Of a DNA stretch of 64,000 bases, positions 55,401 through 63,227 are shown piece by piece. Below the pieces are notes generated by a model. The model worked only from the letters and a program-made list of their open reading frames with translations. It made no database searches and was not told the origin of the DNA. How positions within the stretch are numbered: position 1 is the stretch's first letter; each line of letters starts with the position of its first letter. Origin of the DNA: Streptomyces sp. L-9-10 (GTDB taxonomy: Bacteria; Actinomycetota; Actinomycetes; Streptomycetales; Streptomycetaceae); the NCBI RefSeq assembly GCF_004151105.1, contig NZ_PHRF01000026.1, positions 186,001-250,000 of the forward strand, read 5' to 3'. A program made the position numbers and the translations under genes.

Positions 55401-55952
55401 TCAACGCGCGGTCAGGCTCCAGATCAGTGCGAGCGCCGCCGCGGGGGCCAGCGTGCTCACTCCCCAGCGGATGGCCCGGTACTTGGCGGACAGGATCGAG
55501 CTGACGTCCACGGCCTGTATGAGCAGCCATCCGGCGAGGTCCCGCCCGGCCTCGCCGACCTCGGCGGACAGCCGCGCGAAGTCGTGCGGGGCCAGCAGAT
55601 CGCCGAAGTACGTCACCCCGTCCTGGCCGCGTATCGTGCCCGTACGCGGCATGAGCGCCCGGACCAGCGCGGTCACCGCGATCGCCCAGAGCACGCCCGC
55701 GACGACCAGCGTGGCGTCGGCCACCCCGTGCCAGTCGGGCGCGCCGTGCCTGCTGATCAGGAACGCGGGCAGCGCCAGCGCCCCGGACAGCAGGACACCG
55801 GCCTTCGAGTCGGCCCGGCCGAGGTCCTCCCTGACCGTGCTCAGCAGGCGTTCGGCGATACGTTCCCCCGCCCGGTCGTGCCCGTGCAGACCCCCGTCCG
55901 GCACGGGCCCGACCGGGTCGGGGGACGTACGCGCGCCGCCGTCGGCGGTCAT
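55401..55952 (-). CDS. PycTM-like membrane effector (DUF5706 type)
   Basis: This 183-residue protein has an N-terminal cytoplasmic helix with the family motif 'RADSKAGVLLSGALALPAFLI' around residues 45-65, then membrane helices ('ATLVVAGVLWAIAVTALVRAL' and 'WGVSTLAPAAALALIWSLTA') with an intervening helical stretch. The pattern 'ADxKAgvLL' is that of the Pycsar transmembrane effector family, in which a cyclic pyrimidine nucleotide triggers membrane damage. The ATG 55952 overlaps the SPFH stop (ATGA) and follows GGAGGAG. Assignment is by motif recognition; a search is needed to confirm it. Confidence 0.72.
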   Translation of the reverse strand: MTADGGARTSPDPVGPVPDGGLHGHDRAGERIAERLLSTVREDLGRADSKAGVLLSGALALPAFLISRHGAPDWHGVADATLVVAGVLWAIAVTALVRALMPRTGTIRGQDGVTYFGDLLAPHDFARLSAEVGEAGRDLAGWLLIQAVDVSSILSAKYRAIRWGVSTLAPAAALALIWSLTAR

Positions 55953-57007
55953 CGCTCCTCCTCCGCCCAGGACCATCCGTCGTCCCGGCCGCGGCTCCGG
56001 CGGCGCGGCGGTACGGCGTCCCCGTCCTCCGGCGGGCCGGCCCGGTGCCCGGCCCGCGAGGGCGGTTCGTCCACCCAGTCCGGGGTGAACCGGTCGCCCG
56101 GCGGCGGATCGAGCCGCGGGGTGTCGCGGCGGGCCGGCAGGGAGCCGATGGGCCCCTGGACGCCCCGGCGGCCCCGGTTGAGCAGCTCCAGCGCCTGCGT
56201 CTCCACGTCGTTGGACTGGATCTGGCCGCTGGCGACCATGTCGAAGAGCCGGTCGACGCGGTCCTTCTCGTCCTGCCTGCCCTCCTGGCGGATCTTCTCC
56301 AGGAAGTCCTTGGCCGCCTGCGGGTCGGCCGCCAGCATGTAGCTGAGCTGGTCCAGCTCCCCGCCCTGCAACATGGCCCGGAACCTGGTCTGGTGCACCC
56401 GCGTCACCTCGGCCGAGGCATGCGCGTCCCGGATGTCGTCCATGTGGTCGATCGTCTTGTCGTCCACCCGCAGCCGTACGTACAGCCGTACCCGCAGGCC
56501 GAATTCGGCGCCCAGGTCGGCCCAGCGCCCGCCGGCGCAGTGCCGGGTGATGGCGCGGTCGGCCTGTTCCGCCTGGCTCACCGGGAACTCCGAGGAGACC
56601 TCGCGCAGCCGCTCCAGCGTCGGGGCGGTGAGCCGCTGCGCGACATCGGTCACCACCTGGGTGGCGACCAGATGGGGATCGGTCACCGTCCAGTGGATGT
56701 CCACCTCGGCCTTGAAGAAGGTGGTGCCGCCCGCGGCCGGCAGCTCCATCTGGAGCGTCGTCACGAACGTGCCGAGCGCGATCTCGCAGATGGTGTAGGG
56801 GCGGGCCAACGCCCGCTTGTCGTAGTGCTGGACGCCGGAGACGGTGGCCACGCTGTAGCCGCCGTTCCGGTAGAACAGCACCGAGGCGGTACGGGCGCTC
56901 GTCTGCCGGAACATTCCCGTCGGCGCGTAGTCCCGCAGGAACGGGCCCGCGGGGCCCGAGCCGTCGGGCCCGCTCCGGTCCACCGCCACGTCCTCGTCCT
57001 CAGCCAT
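55949..57007 (-). CDS. SPFH/band-7-like protein
   Basis: This 352-residue protein has a domain at about residues 30-190 that reads like SPFH/band 7: 'TFFKAEVDIHWTVTDPHLVATQVV' followed by 'LTAPTLERLREVSSEFPVSQAEQADRAI' and 'LGAEFGLRVRLYVRLRVDD'. A charged helical region (about 195-260) could oligomerise, and the last 80 residues are Pro/Arg-rich and disordered. There is no membrane helix, which is unusual for SPFH proteins. Start ATG 57007, 8-bp overlap with the upstream gene. It may form a scaffold for the membrane proteins of the operon. Confidence 0.65.
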   Translation of the reverse strand: MAEDEDVAVDRSGPDGSGPAGPFLRDYAPTGMFRQTSARTASVLFYRNGGYSVATVSGVQHYDKRALARPYTICEIALGTFVTTLQMELPAAGGTTFFKAEVDIHWTVTDPHLVATQVVTDVAQRLTAPTLERLREVSSEFPVSQAEQADRAITRHCAGGRWADLGAEFGLRVRLYVRLRVDDKTIDHMDDIRDAHASAEVTRVHQTRFRAMLQGGELDQLSYMLAADPQAAKDFLEKIRQEGRQDEKDRVDRLFDMVASGQIQSNDVETQALELLNRGRRGVQGPIGSLPARRDTPRLDPPPGDRFTPDWVDEPPSRAGHRAGPPEDGDAVPPRRRSRGRDDGWSWAEEER

Positions 57008-59714
57008 GCCTCTCCTCCTCGCCCGTCCGGTCCGGCGACGGGACGGCGAGCCACCAGAGGGAGCGCGCCTGCGCGTCGGGGAGCGGATTCTCCGGATCGT
57101 TCATCATGCGGCGCAGCAGCCAGTCCAGCCGCCGCCGGTCGTGCTCCTCGGCCGCCAGCGCGGGCAGCAGCGCCGCCAGCCCCGGCCGGGTCCACTCGGT
57201 GCCGTCCTTGCGCACGGCCGTACGCATCAGGGCCTCCAGCGCGTCCATCGCCACGTCCTTCGACCGCGGGGTGTTCAGCGCCGTCCACAGCAAGTCGGCC
57301 ATCGGGAGGACGAGTTCGGGACGGGTGGCGGCGAGGGCGAGCGGGAGCGGCCAGTCGCCGCGGTCACCCAGCGGGGAGCCGGGCTCGGCGGCCGGTACCT
57401 CGTCCACCCCGGTCAACGCCATACGGACGGTGGTCACCAGACCGAGGTCCTGGTACGCCTCGCGCTGGTGGTGGGTCCAGTCCGCCATCCGCCGCAGCAC
57501 CTTCGCGACGTCCGGGAGCGCCAGCAGCCGTACGACGTTGAACGAGGCCGCCGCCAGCTGGTCCCCGTCGTCACGGACCCCGATCCGGGCCAGCGCGTCC
57601 AGCGCGTCGTCGGTCGTGGCCGCGGCGTTCCCGTATCCGAGCGCCATCGCCGCCGTCCAGCGCAGCGACTTCGTCCCGAACCTGCTCCAGTCGCCGACCA
57701 GTTTGCGCACCGCTTCACGGTGCGAGGCATGGCCGGCCGCCTGGTCCATCGTGGTGGCCGCGAAGATCCTCCGGCGGGGCGTGGCCGCCTCGGCGAGCGG
57801 CCGGATCAGCTCCGCGTAACTGTGGTCGAAGTCCCGGACGGACAGCTCCCCGGCGGCCACCGCGGCGCGCATCCACACATGGGGGCGCGGGTCGTCCGAC
57901 AGCAGCCGCAGCCAGCGCACGAGCGGCGCCCGTACGGGGAAGTGCCGGTCCCAGATCTCGGCGAGCACCGCGGCGGGCAGCGCCGAGCCCCGGTACCAGA
58001 TCAGCCGCGCGTCCACCTCGGCACCGGCCACCTCGACCCGGCCGTCGAGCAGTTCGGCGCGCGAGAGCGCCAGATCGGATTCCGGGTCGTCGCAGAACAG
58101 CGGGCGGGCCGGGGTGGTGTCCGGATCGCTCTGTACGGACAGCTCCCAGGTGAGCAGATGGGCGGCTGCGGCAACGGTGCTGTGCGGGGTCCCGCCGAGT
58201 ACGGCGAGCGCGATACGGAACGCCACCGGGTGGAACAGCGCCGCCGTACCCGACCGCCCCGCGCCCCCGTCCGCGGCGGCGGCCGGGAGCGCGGCCAGGG
58301 CCCGGTCCACCCCGGCGAACCACTCCTGGGCCTGGCCGGCGGCGAGACTCCGGCAGCCGGACAGCAACTCGTCGTAGGAGAGGTCCCCCAGCAGATGCCC
58401 GGCCAGCAGCGACGCCTGCAACCCGGCCTCGGCGGGGCGCAGATCCTTCAGCCCGACCGCGTCGCGGACCTCCGCGCGCTGTGCCAGCTCCTCGGCGGCG
58501 GCCAGCAGGTCGTCCATGTCCGGGCCGGCGGCGGGGGCGCCGTCGGGGGCGGCGGCGGTGTGGTCCGCCAGTCCTTCCCGGCGCTCGGCGAGTCCGTCCC
58601 GGCGTTCCGCCAGCTCCTCCCGGCGCTCCTCCAGCTTCTCCCGCAGCCGGGTGGTGAGGAGTTCCTGGGTGGGCGCGGGCGGGCAGATCATCCCGTACCG
58701 CCCGGTGAGCAGCGGGTTCGCCGCCGACCCGAGTGTCACGACGATCACCGCGAAGGCCCCGCACCCGTCCAGGGCCGCGGCCAGCCCGTCCAGGTCCATC
58801 GCGTCCGGTGGCAGCGAACCGGGCCTGGTGAGGGCCAGTTCCAGCAGATACCCGGTGCCGCGCCGGTCCTCCGCGCCGTCGCCGCTCAGCAGACCGGCCA
58901 GCCCCCGCACGCCACCGTCCGGATCGACCCGCGACACCCGGGGTCCCGCGCCGGGCTCCGCGCCCGCGCCGGATGTGACCTCGTCGAGGAGGGAGAGCGC
59001 GGTGCTCGTACGTCCGGTGCCGGGCGCGGCGCCGAGCACGAGTAATCGGCGGGCCACCAGCGCGCTGCGCAGCCGCACGTACCCCTGCGGTTCCACATGG
59101 ACCCTGCGCAGCCCGCGCAGTTCGTCCTCGGGTACGGGTCCGCTGCGCATCCCCGCAGCGGACGGGCGGGAGTCCAGCCGCAGATGGATATCGCCGATAT
59201 GGGCGCTCTGGATGAAGGAACGGTCGAAACTGTTCAGGTCCCGGCCGGTGTCGAACAGCATCCGGGTGGAGTGGCGGGCCCGCGAGGCGGCGGCCAGATC
59301 GGTGGGTCCGTCGTCGCCCTGCTCCTCGGCGAGCGGGTCGCGGGTGTGCTCCTTGAAGCGCCCGGTGACGCGTTCCCGTTCCCGTTCCCGTTCTTCCTTC
59401 TCCCGCTCCTCCTTTTCCCGTTCTTCCCTGTCCTGCTCGCTCTGCTCTTCCTTCTCCTTCTCCGCGGCGTCGCTGCCGCCGGAGTCGCGGTCGCTGTCGG
59501 CGCGGCCCTCTTCCGCGCGGGGCCTGTTGTCCCTGGCCCTGGCCCGCTCGTCCCCGGCCCTGTTGTCCTGTGCCCTGTCGTCCTTGGCCCGGTCCGCCCT
59601 GCCTCTGTCCGCCCTGGCCCTGTCCGGCTTGGCCCGGTCCGCCTTGGCCCTGGGCTGGTCGGCGGGCTGGGGGTTGCGTTCCGGGGATCCGGCCGCCTGC
59701 TGTTCGTCGGACAT
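57000..59714 (-). CDS. P-loop and helical-repeat protein with charged N-terminus
   Basis: This 904-residue protein has a 115-residue N-terminus of Asp/Arg/Lys/Glu repeats ('DRAKPDRARADRGRADRAKD'). It is followed by a short motif 'FIQSAHIGDIHLRL' (167-180), then a P-loop-like segment 'GAAPGTGRTST' (228-238) with Arg at the usual Walker A Lys (R235), and 'AFAVIVVTLGS' as a possible Walker B strand. The C-terminal half (about 600-900) is all-helical with ARM/HEAT-like character. The motif HIGDI is similar to 'QPVHIGRI' at the end of the upstream cyclase. It could be a degenerate STAND-like NTPase. Confidence 0.7.
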   Translation of the reverse strand: MSDEQQAAGSPERNPQPADQPRAKADRAKPDRARADRGRADRAKDDRAQDNRAGDERARARDNRPRAEEGRADSDRDSGGSDAAEKEKEEQSEQDREEREKEEREKEERERERERVTGRFKEHTRDPLAEEQGDDGPTDLAAASRARHSTRMLFDTGRDLNSFDRSFIQSAHIGDIHLRLDSRPSAAGMRSGPVPEDELRGLRRVHVEPQGYVRLRSALVARRLLVLGAAPGTGRTSTALSLLDEVTSGAGAEPGAGPRVSRVDPDGGVRGLAGLLSGDGAEDRRGTGYLLELALTRPGSLPPDAMDLDGLAAALDGCGAFAVIVVTLGSAANPLLTGRYGMICPPAPTQELLTTRLREKLEERREELAERRDGLAERREGLADHTAAAPDGAPAAGPDMDDLLAAAEELAQRAEVRDAVGLKDLRPAEAGLQASLLAGHLLGDLSYDELLSGCRSLAAGQAQEWFAGVDRALAALPAAAADGGAGRSGTAALFHPVAFRIALAVLGGTPHSTVAAAAHLLTWELSVQSDPDTTPARPLFCDDPESDLALSRAELLDGRVEVAGAEVDARLIWYRGSALPAAVLAEIWDRHFPVRAPLVRWLRLLSDDPRPHVWMRAAVAAGELSVRDFDHSYAELIRPLAEAATPRRRIFAATTMDQAAGHASHREAVRKLVGDWSRFGTKSLRWTAAMALGYGNAAATTDDALDALARIGVRDDGDQLAAASFNVVRLLALPDVAKVLRRMADWTHHQREAYQDLGLVTTVRMALTGVDEVPAAEPGSPLGDRGDWPLPLALAATRPELVLPMADLLWTALNTPRSKDVAMDALEALMRTAVRKDGTEWTRPGLAALLPALAAEEHDRRRLDWLLRRMMNDPENPLPDAQARSLWWLAVPSPDRTGEEERHG

Positions 59715-59720
59715 GTCGGG

Positions 59721-60587
59721 TCAGTCCTTCCGCGGCCGGGGCGAGTCGGTGATCCGCCCGATGTGCACGGGCTGCTGGTAGACGTTGTCGGAGTGCTGGG
59801 ACATGTCGCCGTGGACGGTGTAGTGGGCACGGGGGGTACGGGGCCGGTCGTCGGCGTCGGCGTCGGCGTCGGCGTCGGTGGCGGTGGCGTCGTCGTCAAC
59901 GCGCGTATCCGCGACGGGCGGTGCGTCCGCGACGGGCGGTGCGTCCGCGACGAGTGGTGCGTCCGCGGCGGGCGGTGGATCACCGGCCGGCATCACCGGA
60001 GCGGGCCGCCCGGGAAGGTGGAACCAGGCGTTGACATCGCCCTCCTTGATCTTCAGCCGGGCCAGGGCGTAGTGCGCGGGCTCGATGAACTTGCCGCCGC
60101 TGCTGACCACGTCCTCGTACAGCGCGTCCGAGACCACCAGCACGAGATCGGCCCGCTCGGCGTCCAGCAGCCGCCGGGCCACGGAGGAGTCGGCCAGCCG
60201 GCAGGCGAGATCGACCGCGCGCCCGCTGATGCCCCGGTCGTCGTGGCGTACCGGGCCGACATGCATGCCCACCCGCAGCCCCAGCGGTACGCGCAGGGCG
60301 CGGTTCTCGTCCCGCAGCTTCTCGTGCACCTCCACCAGCCACAGCCCGAGCAGCCGGGTCACCGCGATCCGGCCGGCCACCGACAGCAGCACCCCGTCGC
60401 CGCGGTCTTCCATATGAACGGCGTCCCGCCCCACCTTGGCGTGGGTGAAGGCCGTCTCCAGGACCCGGTAGATCCGTGCGCGCATCCGTGGCTTGTCCAC
60501 GTCGTCGTACTCACCGGAGCGCCGCGCGTCGACGCTGATCACCAACTCGTAGCGCGCCTCGGCGACATCCATCGCGTCGTCGTCCAC
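59721..60587 (-). CDS. class III nucleotide cyclase-like protein
   Basis: This 288-residue protein has a class III cyclase domain at about residues 10-175. Metal Asp1 is D20 ('LVISVD'), metal Asp2 is D64 ('MEDRGDGVLLS') and the transition-state Arg is R130 in 'GRAVDLACRL'. The normally conserved Asn of that motif is D126. Both metal ligands are present, so activity is plausible. Base specificity (A, G, C or U) cannot be called. A linker of Ala/Asp/Pro repeats (about 200-255) leads to a short tail 'DNVYQQPVHIGRITD' resembling docking motifs of conflict systems. GTG 60587 follows AGGGGG; it is the first gene of the operon. Confidence 0.82.
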   Translation of the reverse strand: MDDDAMDVAEARYELVISVDARRSGEYDDVDKPRMRARIYRVLETAFTHAKVGRDAVHMEDRGDGVLLSVAGRIAVTRLLGLWLVEVHEKLRDENRALRVPLGLRVGMHVGPVRHDDRGISGRAVDLACRLADSSVARRLLDAERADLVLVVSDALYEDVVSSGGKFIEPAHYALARLKIKEGDVNAWFHLPGRPAPVMPAGDPPPAADAPLVADAPPVADAPPVADTRVDDDATATDADADADADDRPRTPRAHYTVHGDMSQHSDNVYQQPVHIGRITDSPRPRKD

Positions 60588-60649
60588 CCCGTGCCCCCTG
60601 TTCTGTCCGCCTGCCGTCCCCCATCAGCCTCGCGGCCGGGACGAAAGGC

Positions 60650-60669
60650 GTCTGTAGCCGTTTACACAC
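60650..60669. promoter_or_regulatory. candidate Crp/Fnr operator upstream of the nine-gene operon
   Basis: GTCTGTA-N6-TACACAC is a 20-bp inverted repeat with 6 of 7 positions symmetric. It has the half-site spacing of Crp sites (five-base arms around N6). It lies 63 bp upstream of the cyclase start codon and 29 bp downstream of the end of the Crp/Fnr gene. It is a likely binding site for that regulator. Confidence 0.55.
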
Positions 60670-60697
60670 GCCGGCCCGGTTCTCCGCTCCGTTTCCG

Positions 60698-61441
60698 TTA
60701 TTCCTGATGGCCGTCCGCGAGGAGGGCGAGCAGAGCGGGGTCGAGGATCTCCACTCTTCGGTTGCCCGTGCGCACGATCTGCTGGCTGCGCAGCAGCCGC
60801 AGGGCCTTGGCGACGGCTTCCCGGGTGGCGCCGACGGTGGCGGCCAGTTCGTCCTGGGCCAGATGCACGACGGTGCCCGCGGGCGACATCCCCGTGGCGG
60901 GCGACGTCCCCGTGGCGGGGGGCGCTACGGGGACCGCTGCGTACGGGCCGGAAGGTTCGGCCCGCGACAGCTCGGTGAGCCGGCTGGCCAGACGCTGGAG
61001 GACCGTGAGGGACGCGAGCGCCGACCGCTCCTGGTCGGCGCTGCGGAGCCGGAACGTGAGCTGGCGTATCACCAGACCGCTGACCCGCGGATGCAGCGCG
61101 AGAAAGCGGCGGAACGCGTCCCCGGAGATGACCTGGGCCTCGACGGGCCCCAGCGCGCGCACGGTGGCGCTACGGGGATGGCTGTCCAGCGCGGCCATCT
61201 CGCCGAGCAGCTCACCGGGGCCGCGCAGCCCCAGGATCAGCCGGGTGGCTCCCCGGTCCGTGGCCACGGAAACGGTCACCCACCCCTGAAGTATGATCAT
61301 GATGTGAGTGGAGCGGTCGCCCTCCGTCAGGAGATGGGCGTCGGCCGCGAAGCGCTTCCGGTTCCCGAGAGCCATCACGCTCTCGTTCTCCCGGTCGGTC
61401 AGCGCACGCGCGAACGCCAACTCATCGCCGAGCAGCCCCAT
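60698..61441 (-). CDS. Crp/Fnr-family transcriptional regulator
   Basis: This 247-residue protein has an N-terminal cyclic-nucleotide-binding domain with the phosphate-binding cassette conserved ('LLGEMAALDSHPRSATV': the Glu and the Arg-Ser that contact cyclic phosphate). A long dimerisation helix follows, then a C-terminal winged HTH ('LAATVGATREAVAKALRLLRSQQIV'). It should therefore bind a cyclic nucleotide. It is encoded immediately upstream of the cyclase operon on the same strand. A Thr/Pro/Gly repeat ('PATGTSPATGMSP') is inserted between the domains. ATG 61441 follows GGGGGAG; the frame is open to 61456. Confidence 0.92.
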   Translation of the reverse strand: MGLLGDELAFARALTDRENESVMALGNRKRFAADAHLLTEGDRSTHIMIILQGWVTVSVATDRGATRLILGLRGPGELLGEMAALDSHPRSATVRALGPVEAQVISGDAFRRFLALHPRVSGLVIRQLTFRLRSADQERSALASLTVLQRLASRLTELSRAEPSGPYAAVPVAPPATGTSPATGMSPAGTVVHLAQDELAATVGATREAVAKALRLLRSQQIVRTGNRRVEILDPALLALLADGHQE

Positions 61442-61882
61442 TGCCACTCCCCCCACGGCAGTCAGGACGCTGATTTTCGTTGGCGTTGATGGTCGCAGAG
61501 TGACGTTCTGGTTGGAGCAGAACGCGCCACCTTGCCCATACTGGCCGGTAATTGCCGAACTGCCAGCTAGACCGCACGGGCGCCGCGCGCCCCGGTCATC
61601 CCGTCATCCCCGGAACCCCCGTGCGGCCCCTACCCCCTCCGCCCGCCCCGTCTCCCGGCCCCGCCGACGACTCGGAGGTCAGGTCCCTCCACACGGGCCA
61701 ACCGGGCGCTTCGACGGGGCAAACGGGCAGGAAACCCGGACTTGGCGGAAACTCGGGTTTCCGGCGCCGACACGGCGATTCGGCGCCGGTGAAGGGGGGA
61801 GCCCCCCCCATGCCCCAGTCGGGCGGGGAGTTGAGCCTCGGACGCCTCGGACGCCTCGGACGCCTCAGACGACTCGGACGCC
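61442..61882. other. non-coding region with stacked hairpins and 9-bp repeats
   Basis: This 441-bp gap has three features. GGAAACCCG (61730-61738) pairs with CGGGTTTCC (61754-61762). CCGGCGCCGA (61761-61770) pairs with TCGGCGCCGG (61780-61789). GGGGGG/CCCCCC lies at about 61794-61808. These could terminate the LLM-class gene transcribed towards them. About 61843-61882 contains tandem 'ggacgcctc' units just after its stop codon. The part near 61442-61560 is less GC-rich and should hold the promoter of the Crp/Fnr gene. Confidence 0.65.
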
Positions 61883-62917
61883 TCAGGCGGGCCGGGCCCA
61901 CGGGGACGGCTGCCAGCCCAGAGCCGGGCCGAGCTTGGTGGCCATGTCGGTGAGGATCTGTACGTAGTCCTCGTGGTCGAAGGTGAACGGGAGCGCGAAC
62001 GCGACCTCGTCGACCTCCTGGAACGCGGCGTGGGCATAGAGCTGTTCAGCCAGCTCGGCGGAGCTTCCGACGAGATCCGGCGCGAACATCAGCCGGGCCG
62101 GCCCCTGTGGCGTGGCGGTACGCGGCAGCCGCTGCCTGGCGTACTCCTCGTACTTCGCGCGCTGCTCCGGCGAGGCGCTGTCGGTGGGGATGACGACGAG
62201 CCCCTGGGACACGCGGGCGCGATCGCCGTCCGGGTGATGGGCGCGGAAGGCGCGGACGTGCGACAGCTGGGTCGCGGCGAAGTCCTCGGACTCCTCCGCC
62301 TTCACGACGCTGCTGGTCAGGAAGTTCATACCCTGCTCGCCCGCCCAGCGCGCGGATCGCAGACCGGCGCCGCCGTACCACATACGGCTCGCCAGGCCGG
62401 CGGCGTGCGGCTGGACGCGGTCGGAGAACGCCTCGATGCCCTCCGTACCCCTGAACTCGCTGGCCGGCTCCCCACGCACGAACGCCAGCAGCCGCCGCAC
62501 GCGCTCGTAACCGAAGTCCTCGGCGTCGGCGGTGTCGGGATAGAGCGCTTGCTTCACCCGCTCGTACCGCATGGGCGGACCGACACTGACCCCCGGATTG
62601 AGGCGGCCTCCGGACAGGATGTCGACGGTCGCCAGATCCTCGGCAAGTCGCAGCGGATTCTCCCAGCCCAGCGGGATGACGGCGGTGCCCAGCTGGATAC
62701 GGCTGGTGCGCTGGGAGGCCGCCGCCAGCACGGCGACGGGGGAGGAGATGCCGTACTGCAGATGCCGGTGCCGCAGCCACGCGCTGTCGAACCCCAGCCG
62801 CTCACCCAGCTCGATGACGGCGAGCGTCGACTCGTGGCCCCGCCCCGGATCGGCCTCGTCGAACAGCCCGATGGTCAGAAACCCCATACTCCGCAACGGC
62901 TCGGACGTCGTCGGCAC
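61883..62917 (-). CDS. LLM-class flavin-dependent oxidoreductase
   Basis: This 344-residue luciferase-like monooxygenase-fold protein starts after the GTG 62917 (GAGGGGGATTCC upstream) with 'MGFLTIGLFDEADPGRG' as the first strand. It has the typical segments 'LGFDSAWLRHRHLQYG' and 'IQLGTAVIPLGWENPLRLAEDLATVDILSGGRL' of the F420/FMN-binding LLM family. The substrate and flavin type (FMN or F420) cannot be inferred. The open frame upstream to 63073 is non-conserved and overlaps the promoter of the prenyltransferase gene. Confidence 0.9.
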   Translation of the reverse strand: MPTTSEPLRSMGFLTIGLFDEADPGRGHESTLAVIELGERLGFDSAWLRHRHLQYGISSPVAVLAAASQRTSRIQLGTAVIPLGWENPLRLAEDLATVDILSGGRLNPGVSVGPPMRYERVKQALYPDTADAEDFGYERVRRLLAFVRGEPASEFRGTEGIEAFSDRVQPHAAGLASRMWYGGAGLRSARWAGEQGMNFLTSSVVKAEESEDFAATQLSHVRAFRAHHPDGDRARVSQGLVVIPTDSASPEQRAKYEEYARQRLPRTATPQGPARLMFAPDLVGSSAELAEQLYAHAAFQEVDEVAFALPFTFDHEDYVQILTDMATKLGPALGWQPSPWARPA

Positions 62918-63227
62918 GGAATCCCCCTCGTCCACGGCACGGCGCGCTCCGCCGTACACCAGCGTCCCTCCGATTGTCGCAGGCGCGCCCTGCCACGTCC
63001 GGGGCGTCCCGGTCACAGCGGGCAGCTCCAGGGTCGCGACGGCCGGAGCGGTCCCGCCGTGAGGCGGTCGCACAATCGGACGTGCGTACTGCGGGTGAAT
63101 CTGCGGAGAGTGCGATACGGCCGTGCCGAGGTACCGGCACTCTGCTGAGGGTCCATTTCAGCGGCGCTCGCGGCGGGGAGTGAGTCTCGCGGCGAGGAGT
63201 GAGTGGTGACGGTTCGGGGGAGCACAG

